Positions 7,906 through 15,549 of a stretch of DNA of 64,000 nt are shown piece by piece. The stretch comes from Candidatus Omnitrophota bacterium (GTDB taxonomy: Bacteria; Omnitrophota; Gorgyraeia; 2-01-FULL-45-10). Position 1 is the stretch's first letter, and the number at the start of each line of letters is the position of its first letter. The position numbers and the translations under genes were made by a program. The notes below the pieces were generated by a model that saw only the letters and a program-made list of their open reading frames with translations, was not told where the DNA came from and did no database searches. The stretch lies in the NCBI GenBank assembly GCA_030695725.1, contig JAUYPN010000014.1, forward strand, positions 1 through 64,000, given 5' to 3'.

Positions 7906-8184
7906 ATGGCGAAGTTTTTTATGTACGGAAAGTATTCACCGGAAGCGATAAAAGGCATCTCGGCCGAAAGGACGAAGAAGGCTCTTGATGTGATAGCAGA
8001 ATCCGGAGGTAAAGTAAATTCAATGTACGCGCTTCTGGGCAAATACGATATCGTGCTGATAGCGGATTTTCCGGCTGTCGCGGACGTTATGAAAGCGTCC
8101 ATTGCGTTAAACAAGCTGACCGGTATAGCTTTTACCAGCTTCCCCGCGATCACTGTCGAGGAATTTGACAAGATCACCGCGTAA
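7906..8184 (+). CDS. GYD domain protein
   Basis: 92 aa with the ferredoxin-like GYD fold. The defining word is LGKYDIV (about 45-51), with FMYGKYSPEAIKG at the N-terminus and FPAIT near the end, as in PF08734. The start ATG 7906 is chosen because AAAGGAGG lies 6-7 nt upstream; an in-frame codon at 7852 overlaps the preceding ORF and has no such site. The family is widespread in anaerobes and has no established function. Confidence 0.85.
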   Translation: MAKFFMYGKYSPEAIKGISAERTKKALDVIAESGGKVNSMYALLGKYDIVLIADFPAVADVMKASIALNKLTGIAFTSFPAITVEEFDKITA

Positions 8185-8226
8185 GCTCTCCTCGCGGAAG
8201 CGTCGATAAAGGATCAGAATTATTTA

Positions 8227-8970
8227 ATGCGCTCTCTTACTAAGCACGGAAGATACATAAATTCGCGCATAGGCAAAGCTATTGATGCGTACGACCTCAT
8301 AAACAACGGCGATAAGATCCTTGTCGCCGTCTCGGGCGGCAAGGACAGCACAACGCTCCTCTCGCTATTGAAAGAGAGGCTCAGATGGATCCCCGTCAAG
8401 TATGAACTTATAGCCTGCCATGTAAAGACAGACTTTCACTGCGGAAGCTGCGCCCACACGAAGACGCTTACGAAATTCTTTAAGAAGCTTGGCGTAAAAT
8501 ATGTCTTTAAAGATGTAAAAGTCCTGGATACGAAAGGCAAGACTAATTGTTTCTGGTGTTCCTGGAATAAGCGTAAAGCCCTGTTCGAGACGGCGGACGA
8601 ATTTAAGTGCGATAAGATAGCGTTCGGACATCATAAGGACGATATAGTAGAGACGGTCCTTATGAATATGATCTATAAAGGCGAGACCGCGGCCATGAAT
8701 CCGAAGCAGGAGCTCTTTAAGGGCAAGATCGTCATCATTCGCCCGCTATGTCTTGTCGAAGAAAAATTCATACGTTTATACGCCAAAGAGAACGCCCTGA
8801 CCGATAAGTTATGCGCCTGCCCTTTTGGCGCGGATTCCAAAAGAAAATATGTGAAGAAGTTGATAAAAGATATAGCGAAAGATTCGCCCGATATAAATGT
8901 CAGGACGAACATCTTTAATAGTATCGCCAGGGTGAAGGGCGACTATGTGAAACTGGAGAGCATTTCATAA
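8227..8970 (+). CDS. TtcA-like PP-loop ATPase, tRNA 2-thiolation family
   Basis: 247 aa. The PP-loop SGGKDST lies at about 36-42, followed by paired Cys motifs CGSC (about 72) and CFWC (about 108), the Fe-S ligands and sulfur-handling residues of the TtcA/TtuA group, and FGHHKDD near 138. TtcA makes 2-thiocytidine at tRNA position 32. The family also includes Fe-S thiolases with other targets, so the modified base is not settled. The gene lies between the GYD gene and a zinc-ribbon gene, about 40 nt downstream of the former. Confidence 0.8.
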   Translation: MRSLTKHGRYINSRIGKAIDAYDLINNGDKILVAVSGGKDSTTLLSLLKERLRWIPVKYELIACHVKTDFHCGSCAHTKTLTKFFKKLGVKYVFKDVKVLDTKGKTNCFWCSWNKRKALFETADEFKCDKIAFGHHKDDIVETVLMNMIYKGETAAMNPKQELFKGKIVIIRPLCLVEEKFIRLYAKENALTDKLCACPFGADSKRKYVKKLIKDIAKDSPDINVRTNIFNSIARVKGDYVKLESIS

Positions 8971-8993
8971 TAAAAAGGGAGTGACGATTTTGC

Positions 8994-9022
8994 TTGCTTT
9001 TTTTCGATCCGTAAGGTACTAT
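8994..9022 (+). promoter_or_regulatory. Sigma-70-like promoter of the CxxC protein gene
   Basis: TTGCTT (8994-8999), 17-nt spacer, TACTAT (9017-9022). It gives a leader of about 50 nt before ATG 9079, with GAAGGAGG in front of the start. Confidence 0.45.
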
Positions 9023-9078
9023 ACACCGTAGTGTATGCCAATGGGGAACGTCCCCTAAGGGCTAATGAAGGAGGAAGC

Positions 9079-9252
9079 ATGGGGTTTAATAGTGGTGGTG
9101 GTGGTGGTGGATTTGGCGGGAGGCCGCGTGAAATGCACAAGGCTGTCTGCGCGGAGTGTAAAAAAGAGTGTGATGTTCCTTTCAAGCCGAGCGGAGATCG
9201 TCCGGTATATTGCAAGGATTGTTTCTCAAAGCGGAAAGATAGCGGCCGCTAA
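9079..9252 (+). CDS. Small CxxC-CxxC zinc-ribbon protein
   Basis: 57 aa. A glycine-rich start (six consecutive Gly from GGT codons) is followed by two CxxC pairs, CAEC near 24 and CKDC near 45, with the words VPFKP and DRPVYC. This is the CxxC-x17-CxxC family (TIGR04272 type) common in candidate-phylum genomes. The start at ATG 9079 is set by GAAGGAGG at 9067-9074; an upstream GTG in the same frame has no such site. It probably binds one zinc; role unknown. It has its own promoter and a strong terminator, so it is expressed as a single gene. Confidence 0.8.
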   Translation: MGFNSGGGGGGFGGRPREMHKAVCAECKKECDVPFKPSGDRPVYCKDCFSKRKDSGR

Positions 9253-9283
9253 GATAAGTTAGCTTACAAGCGGCTTATAATAT

Positions 9284-9341
9284 AAAACCCCCACTGCTTT
9301 GTTTTGCCAACGCAAATCAAAGCAAAACAGTGGGGGTTTTT
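9284..9341 (+). terminator. Strong rho-independent terminator
   Basis: AAAACCCCCACTG (9284-9296) pairs with CAGTGGGGGTTTT (9328-9340), with extra pairing of CTTTG and CAAAG inside and a T run at the end. Symmetric A and T tracts mean it may act on both strands. Confidence 0.85.
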
Positions 9342-9342
9342 A

Positions 9343-9371
9343 TTGCATAGCCCTTCCGTTTGTTATAGAAT
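9343..9371 (+). promoter_or_regulatory. Promoter of the cyclophilin gene
   Basis: TTGCAT (9343-9348), 17-nt spacer, TAGAAT (9366-9371), directly after the terminator and about 33 nt before ATG 9404. Confidence 0.5.
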
Positions 9372-9403
9372 GGGGGCGCAGTAAACTAAAGCGAGGATAT
9401 GCC

Positions 9404-9958
9404 ATGAGGATATTTTTAGGAACTGTCATAATGCTCTTTTTTATCGCGATATTGACCAACTTTTACGGAGGCGCATTCGCTATGGATGAAAAGATAGTTG
9501 TATTGGAAACGAACCGGGGAAATATAGAGATCCGCCTTATGCCCGATGTGGCCCCGAAGGCCTGCGAAAATTTTACCAAATTGGTCGAGAAGGGATATTA
9601 TGACGGCCTTATATTTCACAGAGTCATAAAAGGATTCATGATACAGGGTGGAGACCCGACCGGTACCGGCAGGGGCGGACAATCTGTCTGGGGTAAGCCC
9701 TTCAAGGATGAATTCGACGCGAAAGCAAAATTTGATTCTCCCGGGATGTTGGCCATGGCGAACTCAGGGCCCAATACGAACGGCAGCCAGTTTTTTATCA
9801 CTACGGCGGATACTTCCTGGCTGAATAACCACCATACCATATTCGGAAAAGTGATATCGGGCTACGACGTGGTCGAGAAGATGGAGAATACGGCTACCGG
9901 CCCGGGCGACAAACCGTCGACCGAACAAAGAATAGTCAAAGCGTATATGAAAAAATAA
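9404..9958 (+). CDS. Exported cyclophilin-type peptidyl-prolyl isomerase
   Basis: 184 aa. A signal peptide or N-terminal anchor (MRIFLGTVIMLFFIAILTNF) is followed by a full cyclophilin domain: FHRVIKGFMIQGGD with the catalytic Arg, GPNTNGSQFFI, and SWLNNHHTIFGKV. The start at ATG 9404 is preferred because the longer frame would begin inside the upstream terminator. It should assist folding in the periplasm or at the outer face of the membrane. The rubrerythrin gene starts 10 nt after it, so the two are probably one transcript. Confidence 0.9.
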   Translation: MRIFLGTVIMLFFIAILTNFYGGAFAMDEKIVVLETNRGNIEIRLMPDVAPKACENFTKLVEKGYYDGLIFHRVIKGFMIQGGDPTGTGRGGQSVWGKPFKDEFDAKAKFDSPGMLAMANSGPNTNGSQFFITTADTSWLNNHHTIFGKVISGYDVVEKMENTATGPGDKPSTEQRIVKAYMKK

Positions 9959-9968
9959 CGGGGGGTCT

Positions 9969-10547
9969 ATGGATAAATCGATCAAAGGGACGAAGACTGA
10001 GAAGAATCTTTTGAAGGCCTTCGCGGGCGAATCTCAGGCGAGGAACAGATATACTTATTTTGCGAGCGCCGCGAAGAAAGAGGGTTATGAGCAGATAGCC
10101 AATATATTTTTAGAAACCGCGGAGAACGAGAAGGAACACGCCAATGTATTTTTCAAGCATCTTGAGGGCGGCGATGTTGAGATCACCGCTTCGTATCCGG
10201 CGGGGATCATAAAAGAGACAAAGGCGAATCTCGAAGAGGCCGCCGCCGGAGAGAATCTGGAATGGACCGTACTCTATTCGGATTTCTCGCAGGTTGCGAA
10301 AAGCGAAGGATTTTCGGAAGTATCGCGTTCATTCGAAGAGATCGCCAAGGTAGAAAGGTTTCACGAATCGAGATACAGAAAATTGATCGCCAATATAGCG
10401 AACAAGGAAGTCTTTAAGAGAAAATCTTCGGTCAAGTGGCACTGTATTAATTGCGGATACATCACGGAGGGCAGCGAGGCCCCTAAGGAGTGCCCCGCCT
10501 GCAAGCATCCTCAAAGTTATTACGAAGTCCTGGCGGAAAACTTTTGA
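9969..10547 (+). CDS. Rubrerythrin
   Basis: 192 aa with the standard layout: ferritin-like four-helix domain with diiron ligands (ESQARNRY near 18, ENEKEH near 54, and the matching pair in the second half of the bundle), then a rubredoxin-type C-terminus with CINCGY and CPACKHP. It reduces hydrogen peroxide in the cytoplasm using electrons from rubredoxin. GGGGGG lies just before the start. A perfect hairpin terminator begins at its stop codon. A second set of oxidative-stress genes lies at 46-57 kb. Confidence 0.95.
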   Translation: MDKSIKGTKTEKNLLKAFAGESQARNRYTYFASAAKKEGYEQIANIFLETAENEKEHANVFFKHLEGGDVEITASYPAGIIKETKANLEEAAAGENLEWTVLYSDFSQVAKSEGFSEVSRSFEEIAKVERFHESRYRKLIANIANKEVFKRKSSVKWHCINCGYITEGSEAPKECPACKHPQSYYEVLAENF

Positions 10548-10573
10548 AAAATAGGGCGCTGTCCCCTATTTTT
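10547..10573 (+). terminator. Terminator after rubrerythrin
   Basis: AAAAATAGGG (10547-10556) pairs with CCCTATTTTT (10564-10573), 7-nt loop, starting at the last base of the stop codon and ending in T residues. Confidence 0.75.
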
Positions 10574-10990
10574 GGGATTGATGACGCCGCCGCCAGGAAC
10601 GATATAAAAAGCATGGTCCTGATCAGCTGTCCGTCAAGATTCAGCGCCATAGATTACCATTTCTGGGAGTCGGGCATGTGGGCGGACCTCAAAGACAATA
10701 TCGACTGCAAATGGGAGGGCAAAGGCGCCCGGACCGGAAGTATCTTATTGTCCAAGGACCCTCCCATCGATTCCATAGGCAACATTAAGGATACCGCCCT
10801 GCTATTTATTCACGGAGATAGGGATTGGGTGGTGAAGCCCAGGCACTCGAAGGCGCTGTATGATAAAGCCGGCACCTACAAAAATATAGAAATAATAAAA
10901 GGCGGATTTCACGCCGAGAGGCTTATAGAGTTCCACTACGCAAGGATGAGGTCTCTCATCCTTGACTGGTTTTCAAAAACCTTGCGGTAG
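10574..10990 (+). pseudogene. 3' half of an alpha/beta hydrolase gene
   Basis: From the hairpin onward the frame reads as the C-terminal half of a serine hydrolase: SMVLISCPSRF (strand after the nucleophile), LLFIHGDRDWVV carrying the catalytic Asp, and GGFHAERLI carrying the His. The nucleophile elbow and everything before it are missing, and no start codon or ribosome-binding site is present at the join. The in-frame codons upstream belong to rubrerythrin in another frame. It looks like a deletion remnant whose 5' end was replaced by the rubrerythrin terminator. Confidence 0.65.
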
Positions 10991-11040
10991 AGTGCGCATA
11001 TGGTGAATAATTCAATGATGTTAAGATATAAAAAAGTGAT

Positions 11041-11069
11041 TTTGTATTATCTCCTCTTCGCGGTATAAT
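11041..11069 (+). promoter_or_regulatory. Leaderless-type promoter of the GNAT gene
   Basis: TATAAT (11064-11069) ends exactly 6 nt before ATG 11076, which puts the expected +1 on the A of the start codon. A weak TTTGTA at 11041-11046 sits 17 nt upstream. There is no ribosome-binding site. Confidence 0.55.
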
Positions 11070-11075
11070 GTTTAC

Positions 11076-11684
11076 ATGCAGAATATCCTGGTAAGAAAAG
11101 GAAGGCCGGAAGACGCCCACCATTTTTCAGAACTCGTCACATTGACTTCTCCCGCGATATTTCCGATAGTCTTTGGCTCCACCGTGAAAAAAATGATGAA
11201 GAATTTATTTCCCCATAAAAGGCACTACTACAGCTTTGACCGCTCTTTTTTTGCCGAGATAGACGGCAAGATCGTAGGGATGGCGCAGCTGCACAAATTA
11301 ATAACCAGAAAAGGGCAGACGGCCCGCTTAAGCCTTCTACTGTTGAAATATTTTAAGTGGAGATTGCCCGCGAAGGCCGTGAACTTGCTTAAATTCGACC
11401 GCCTAATAAAATTTGTCGCGCGCGAAGATTGCTACATCAGTAATGTTGCCGTATATCCTGAATTCAGGTCGTTCGGTATCGGGACAAAATTGCTGGCGGC
11501 GATCGAGGAAGAAGCCAAAAATATCGGCAAAAAAAGAGTAGTACTGCATGCCGAAACTCACAACGCGAGAGCCATCTCTTTTTACGAGCGCCTCGGTTAT
11601 AAGATCGAATCCAGGTCCTCGGCCCTTAAGATCAAGAACAGGCTTTTCGAATCGTTCACGATGGCCAAGTCGGTCACCCCTTAA
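11076..11684 (+). CDS. GNAT-family N-acetyltransferase
   Basis: 202 aa with the GNAT fold in the C-terminal half: YISNVAVYPEFRSFGIGTKLL is motif A, whose RSFGIG is the acetyl-CoA pyrophosphate loop (RxxGxG), and NARAISFYERLGYK is motif B. The N-terminal part contains an insert of basic residues (about 70-120) not typical of RimI. The substrate is unknown. It precedes the GH3 operon by 60 nt on the same strand and may belong to it, although the gap is larger than between the other genes there. Confidence 0.8.
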   Translation: MQNILVRKGRPEDAHHFSELVTLTSPAIFPIVFGSTVKKMMKNLFPHKRHYYSFDRSFFAEIDGKIVGMAQLHKLITRKGQTARLSLLLLKYFKWRLPAKAVNLLKFDRLIKFVAREDCYISNVAVYPEFRSFGIGTKLLAAIEEEAKNIGKKRVVLHAETHNARAISFYERLGYKIESRSSALKIKNRLFESFTMAKSVTP

Positions 11685-11745
11685 TTTTACGCTTGCCCAA
11701 TACCGGATTATGATATATCCTATCAATTAACAGATAGGCGGTGAT

Positions 11746-13404
11746 ATGAGCATAGCGCGTCTTGTCCTGAAAGCGCTGGCGTATAAAGCGAAAGTATTCG
11801 AAAAGAGTACGATTGAGCCGATGAGGGCTCAAGAGAAGACCCTCCTTCGATATCTTGCCCGAAACAAAAATACCGAGTACGGAAAAAAATACCATTTCTC
11901 CGAAGTCAGATCCATAACGGACTATCAGATGTTGGTCCCGATGAGCGACTCCGAGAGCATCTTCCCTTATGTGGAAAGGATCGTAAACGGTGAGCGGAAC
12001 GTTCTGACAAAAGATGAGGTTGTGTTTTTCGGACTCACGAGCGGCACCACCGGCAAACCGAAGCTTATCCCCGTAACAAGATTTTCCCGCGCCAAAAAAT
12101 CCGAAACGCTCGATCTATGGGCGTACTACATATCGCGCGACCATCCCGGCGTGCTCGACGGCAAGATCCTGGCGATAATAAATCCGGAGGATGAGGCGTT
12201 CACCAAAAACGGCATACCGTACGGCGCGGAGAGCGGGCATGCGTATAAAAATCTGCCGGCCATAATAAAAGGTCTTTACGCCATACCTTACGAAGTATTC
12301 CGTATAAAAGATTACGAGTCGAGGTACTATTGTATCCTGAGGATAGCGATAGGTCAGAACATAACCACTATCGCGACGTTAAATCCCTCTACCATCATCA
12401 TCCTGTGCCAGAAGATAAAAAAGTATAAGGATGTCCTGATAGATGACATTGAAAACGGCACGCTCTACCGAGGCATAAAAGTACCCGCCGACATAAGAAA
12501 AATTATCGAGAGATCGCTTAAGCCTGATCAAAAAAGAGCCCGCGAGCTTAAAAATATATTGAAAGAGAAAAAAGCGCTTCTGCCGGAATATTTCTGGCCG
12601 AACCTCGAGCTGATAGAGTGCTGGAAGGGCGGGACGGTCAAGATATATTTAAAAGAGCTGCCGCAGTATTTCGGCGACACCCCGATAAGGGATTTTGGGT
12701 GCCTTTCCACTGAGACGCGCGCATCCATACCGCTGGGCGATGAGAACCCGGGAGGAGTCCTCGCCATCAATACGAATTTTTACGAATTCATTCCGAAGGA
12801 GGATATGGCCAAGCGTCAGAAGCGGTTCCTCCTCTCTGATGAACTGGAAAAGGGCAGAGAATATTTTATAATAATCACCACCCCGGGCGGTTTATACAGG
12901 TATAATATAGATGATATAGTCATGGTCAATGGTTTCTTTAATAATACGCCCATGATAGAGTTCGTCCAGAAGGGCCTGAATGCCGTCTCCGTCATGGGAG
13001 AGAAGCTTTATGAATCTCAGCTGAATGAAGCTGTTAACAGGGCGGTGGACAAGAATAAGCTTCTCTTGGAATTCTTCTCGGCTTCCGTGCAGTCGGACAA
13101 GCCGCCGCGCTATGTATTTCTGGTAGAATTTGACGGGAGCGTCCCTTCCGGCGGCGAAAGAGAGCTGCTTAAGTCCATAGAGGAGGAGCTCAGACTCGAG
13201 AACGCCGAATATAAATACGTAAGAGACGCGCAGTTCCTGGATTCGCCGATCCTTAAGGTGGTTAAGAAGGGCGAATTTGAAAGATACCGGGCGAGGCGCG
13301 TTATGGAAGGGGCCAATGACAGTCAGTTCAAAATCCCTGAGCTTACGTCCGACGAAAATTTTCAGAAGAACTTTGTTATAGAGGAAGAGATTAGTCTTGA
13401 TTGA
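11746..13404 (+). CDS. GH3-family acyl-adenylate/amide synthetase, first copy
   Basis: 552 aa, the usual GH3 length. The three ATP/AMP motifs of the family are present: LTSGTTGKPKLIPV near 95-108, LSTETRAS near 322-330, and YRYNIDD near 384-390. Plant GH3 enzymes adenylate a carboxylic acid (auxin, jasmonate) and join it to an amino acid; bacterial members are largely uncharacterised. GGCGGTG before ATG 11746 serves as ribosome-binding site. It opens a compact operon whose last full gene is a second GH3 of identical length (16633-18291). Confidence 0.85.
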   Translation: MSIARLVLKALAYKAKVFEKSTIEPMRAQEKTLLRYLARNKNTEYGKKYHFSEVRSITDYQMLVPMSDSESIFPYVERIVNGERNVLTKDEVVFFGLTSGTTGKPKLIPVTRFSRAKKSETLDLWAYYISRDHPGVLDGKILAIINPEDEAFTKNGIPYGAESGHAYKNLPAIIKGLYAIPYEVFRIKDYESRYYCILRIAIGQNITTIATLNPSTIIILCQKIKKYKDVLIDDIENGTLYRGIKVPADIRKIIERSLKPDQKRARELKNILKEKKALLPEYFWPNLELIECWKGGTVKIYLKELPQYFGDTPIRDFGCLSTETRASIPLGDENPGGVLAINTNFYEFIPKEDMAKRQKRFLLSDELEKGREYFIIITTPGGLYRYNIDDIVMVNGFFNNTPMIEFVQKGLNAVSVMGEKLYESQLNEAVNRAVDKNKLLLEFFSASVQSDKPPRYVFLVEFDGSVPSGGERELLKSIEEELRLENAEYKYVRDAQFLDSPILKVVKKGEFERYRARRVMEGANDSQFKIPELTSDENFQKNFVIEEEISLD

Positions 13405-13420
13405 CATAAAGGGACCTAAA

Positions 13421-13747
13421 ATGGAGTTCGATGAGATAAAGGCCCGGATCAGGAAGACGGAGCCGGACATGATGCGTATGGATAGCGAAAATTACTTCGA
13501 AGCGGTTATAGGCCATGCGCGTCTCGAAGAGGCAGTCTGTGCGCTCGAAGGCGTCTTTGGAGCTCCTGCATGGCCATCGGACAAGAAGCTGTCCAGGGAT
13601 ACGGAAAGACTGATAAAGAACATAGGGGGTTTAAGAAAAGGCCAGACGCTGTATATTCTGAATGATGGAAGCGGATGCTCGGTATTCGCCATGCTCTGGC
13701 CGTGGCAGGACGGCCAGAGGGTAACGATCAAGATGTCAAAGATCTAG
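13421..13747 (+). CDS. Uncharacterised protein of the GH3 operon, 108 aa
   Basis: The start at ATG 13421 is set by AAAGGGA 6 nt upstream; a TTG at 13397 inside the GH3 gene is possible. The protein is soluble and mixed alpha/beta, with a hydrophobic C-terminal pair of strands (QTLYILND, SVFAMLWPW). It has no signal peptide and no motif I recognise. It lies 16 nt after the first GH3 gene and 10 nt before the SDR gene, so it is an integral part of the operon. Confidence 0.7.
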   Translation: MEFDEIKARIRKTEPDMMRMDSENYFEAVIGHARLEEAVCALEGVFGAPAWPSDKKLSRDTERLIKNIGGLRKGQTLYILNDGSGCSVFAMLWPWQDGQRVTIKMSKI

Positions 13748-13757
13748 GAGTACGGAT

Positions 13758-14759
13758 ATGAGGAATCTTGTAACGGGCGCGGCGGGTTTTATAGGCAGCC
13801 ACATAGCCGAGAGGCTTATTAAGAACGGCGAGGAAGTAATAGCGCTGGTGAGGAAGACGAGCAATACGAAATTCCTCTCCGGATTAGGCGTGAAGTTCGC
13901 GTACGGCGATATAAACGACCCTGGATCCGTAAAGAGAGCCATGCAGGGGATAGATATCGTGTATCACAGCGCGGCTCTAGCAGACGAATGGATATCCCCC
14001 AAGGAGGCGTACCGCGTCAACGTAGAAGGCACGAAAAACATTCTCGACGCCGCTATGGAAGCGAAGGTGAAGCGTTTTGTGTTTATAAGTTCCCTTGCCG
14101 TGCTGGGCATGAAGGACCATCATGGCACGCCGGCGGATGCCCCATATCATAAGACGGGGGACAGCTACATAGATACAAAGATAGATTCGGAACGGCTCGT
14201 CATGGATTATTACAGGAAATACGGCCTTCCCGTTACGGTAGTGCGGCCGGGATTCGTATTCGGCCCGCGCGATAATAAACTCATACCGAGGCTCTCCGAC
14301 AGGCTCGGGAAGAAGCAGTTCATGTTCGTAGGCAGCGGCAAGAATAAGATAAACGCCGTATACATAGAGAATCTCACCGATGCCATAATAAGCGCGGGCC
14401 TAAGCGAAAAGGCCGTCGGCCAGAAGTACAATGTCACCAATGACAGCGGCATGACGCTCGAAGCCCTGGTATTGAGCATAGTGGATATATGGAAGTTCGA
14501 AAGACCTAAGAAACATATACCCAAGTTCATGGCGTACCTTGTATGCAATGTTCTTACCGCCATGGCGAGGCTTGCAAAAGCCAAAGAGCCGCCATATATT
14601 ACCAGGACCAGGATAAAATTCTTAAGCCTTAACCTCGATTTCGATATCGATAAGACGAAGAAAGATCTCGGGTACAGCCCGCGCGTTTCGATAGAAGAGG
14701 GCTTAAGGCGCACAAAGGACTGGATGGATAAGAATGCAAGTAGGGCAGTTCGAAACTGA
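13758..14759 (+). CDS. NAD(P)-dependent SDR epimerase/dehydratase or 3-beta-HSD-like dehydrogenase
   Basis: 333 aa extended SDR. The Rossmann motif GAAGFIGSH is at about residues 7-15, DIVYHSAALAD near 70, the catalytic YxxxK (YIDTK) near 135, and VRPGFVFGPRDN near 160. The closest type is the sterol-dehydrogenase/dihydroflavonol-reductase branch that works on small hydrophobic alcohols or ketones rather than nucleotide sugars (inference). It sits 10 nt after the small gene, and its 3' end overlaps the next gene by 26 nt. Confidence 0.8.
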   Translation: MRNLVTGAAGFIGSHIAERLIKNGEEVIALVRKTSNTKFLSGLGVKFAYGDINDPGSVKRAMQGIDIVYHSAALADEWISPKEAYRVNVEGTKNILDAAMEAKVKRFVFISSLAVLGMKDHHGTPADAPYHKTGDSYIDTKIDSERLVMDYYRKYGLPVTVVRPGFVFGPRDNKLIPRLSDRLGKKQFMFVGSGKNKINAVYIENLTDAIISAGLSEKAVGQKYNVTNDSGMTLEALVLSIVDIWKFERPKKHIPKFMAYLVCNVLTAMARLAKAKEPPYITRTRIKFLSLNLDFDIDKTKKDLGYSPRVSIEEGLRRTKDWMDKNASRAVRN

Positions 14760-15549
14760 AGACAGCTCAAGATTATATTACAACTGCTGGCCGGCCGGTC
14801 CGGATGATCCTTGCGTAATATATCTGCACGGCCTCGAGAGCCATATGGGCTGGTTCTCGAACCTTGCGGAGTTCCTGAACTTAAAACATATCAATGTGTA
14901 CGCTTTTGACAGGCGCGGATCGGGAATTAATAAGAATAACTCCAGAAATTTCACTTCCAGGTATTTATCGAGCGACCTGAAGATATTCATAGACCTCGTA
15001 AAGAGAGAACACCCTAAAAGCGGTATATTTTTAATAGGGTTGTGCCTCGGGGGCAGGATCGCCGTAGATTTTTTCTCGTACCATCAGGATCGCTTGGACG
15101 GCCTCATACTCATATCGCCGTCGCTTAAGAATAAGCTGAAATTTTCCCTGCTAGAGAAGCTCTCCATTCTCTTCAGGCCCAATAGCCTGCTTAAAGTTCC
15201 GATAGAAGATGCCATGTTCACCTCGAATAAAAGATACCTCGATTATATAGCTAACGATTTTCTCCGCTTAAGATATATTCCGGCGCAGCATCTTTTGGAG
15301 ATAGCTAAGATGGGGCGGCATCTGAAAAAAGCTTCAGGACTTATAAAGCTGCCGATCCTTTTGATGCTTGCGGGGATAGATGAGATCATAGATACCGACG
15401 GCGTGAGAAGATGGTTTGAATTATTGCCGTCCCCGGACAAGACCCTGAAATTTTACAAGGATTTCCATCATCTCTTGACGTTTGAAGAGAATGCTGACCT
15501 GGTGATGGAAGAGATTGCCGCATGGATAAAGGGAAGGGCCTATGCCTAA
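14734..15549 (+). CDS. Alpha/beta hydrolase (S33 lysophospholipase-like) with Cys at the nucleophile elbow
   Basis: 271 aa. The layout is that of the serine aminopeptidase/monoacylglycerol lipase group: oxyanion strand VIYLHGLESH (about 28), FDRRGSG (about 60), elbow GLCLGG near 101-106, acidic residue in LLAGIDEIID near 213, and His in FHHLL near 245. The elbow reads G-x-C-x-G where Ser is usual, as in dienelactone hydrolase, so a thiol nucleophile is likely. It overlaps the SDR gene by 26 nt and the enolase-family gene by 8 nt. A role in hydrolysing or transferring an acyl intermediate of the GH3 products is inference. Confidence 0.8.
   Translation: MQVGQFETEDSSRLYYNCWPAGPDDPCVIYLHGLESHMGWFSNLAEFLNLKHINVYAFDRRGSGINKNNSRNFTSRYLSSDLKIFIDLVKREHPKSGIFLIGLCLGGRIAVDFFSYHQDRLDGLILISPSLKNKLKFSLLEKLSILFRPNSLLKVPIEDAMFTSNKRYLDYIANDFLRLRYIPAQHLLEIAKMGRHLKKASGLIKLPILLMLAGIDEIIDTDGVRRWFELLPSPDKTLKFYKDFHHLLTFEENADLVMEEIAAWIKGRAYA

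Noticed and set aside
7542..8177. 211-aa minus-strand frame over the YgjP-type and GYD genes
   Set aside because: It overlaps recognised genes on the other strand and shows no family features.
9096..9116. GGT/GTG triplet run as a simple repeat or CRISPR-like array
   Set aside because: It is a short glycine-codon run inside the CxxC protein gene; there are no spacers.
10490..10573. Extension of the hydrolase fragment upstream into rubrerythrin
   Set aside because: These codons are the rubrerythrin C-terminus in another frame and the terminator hairpin.
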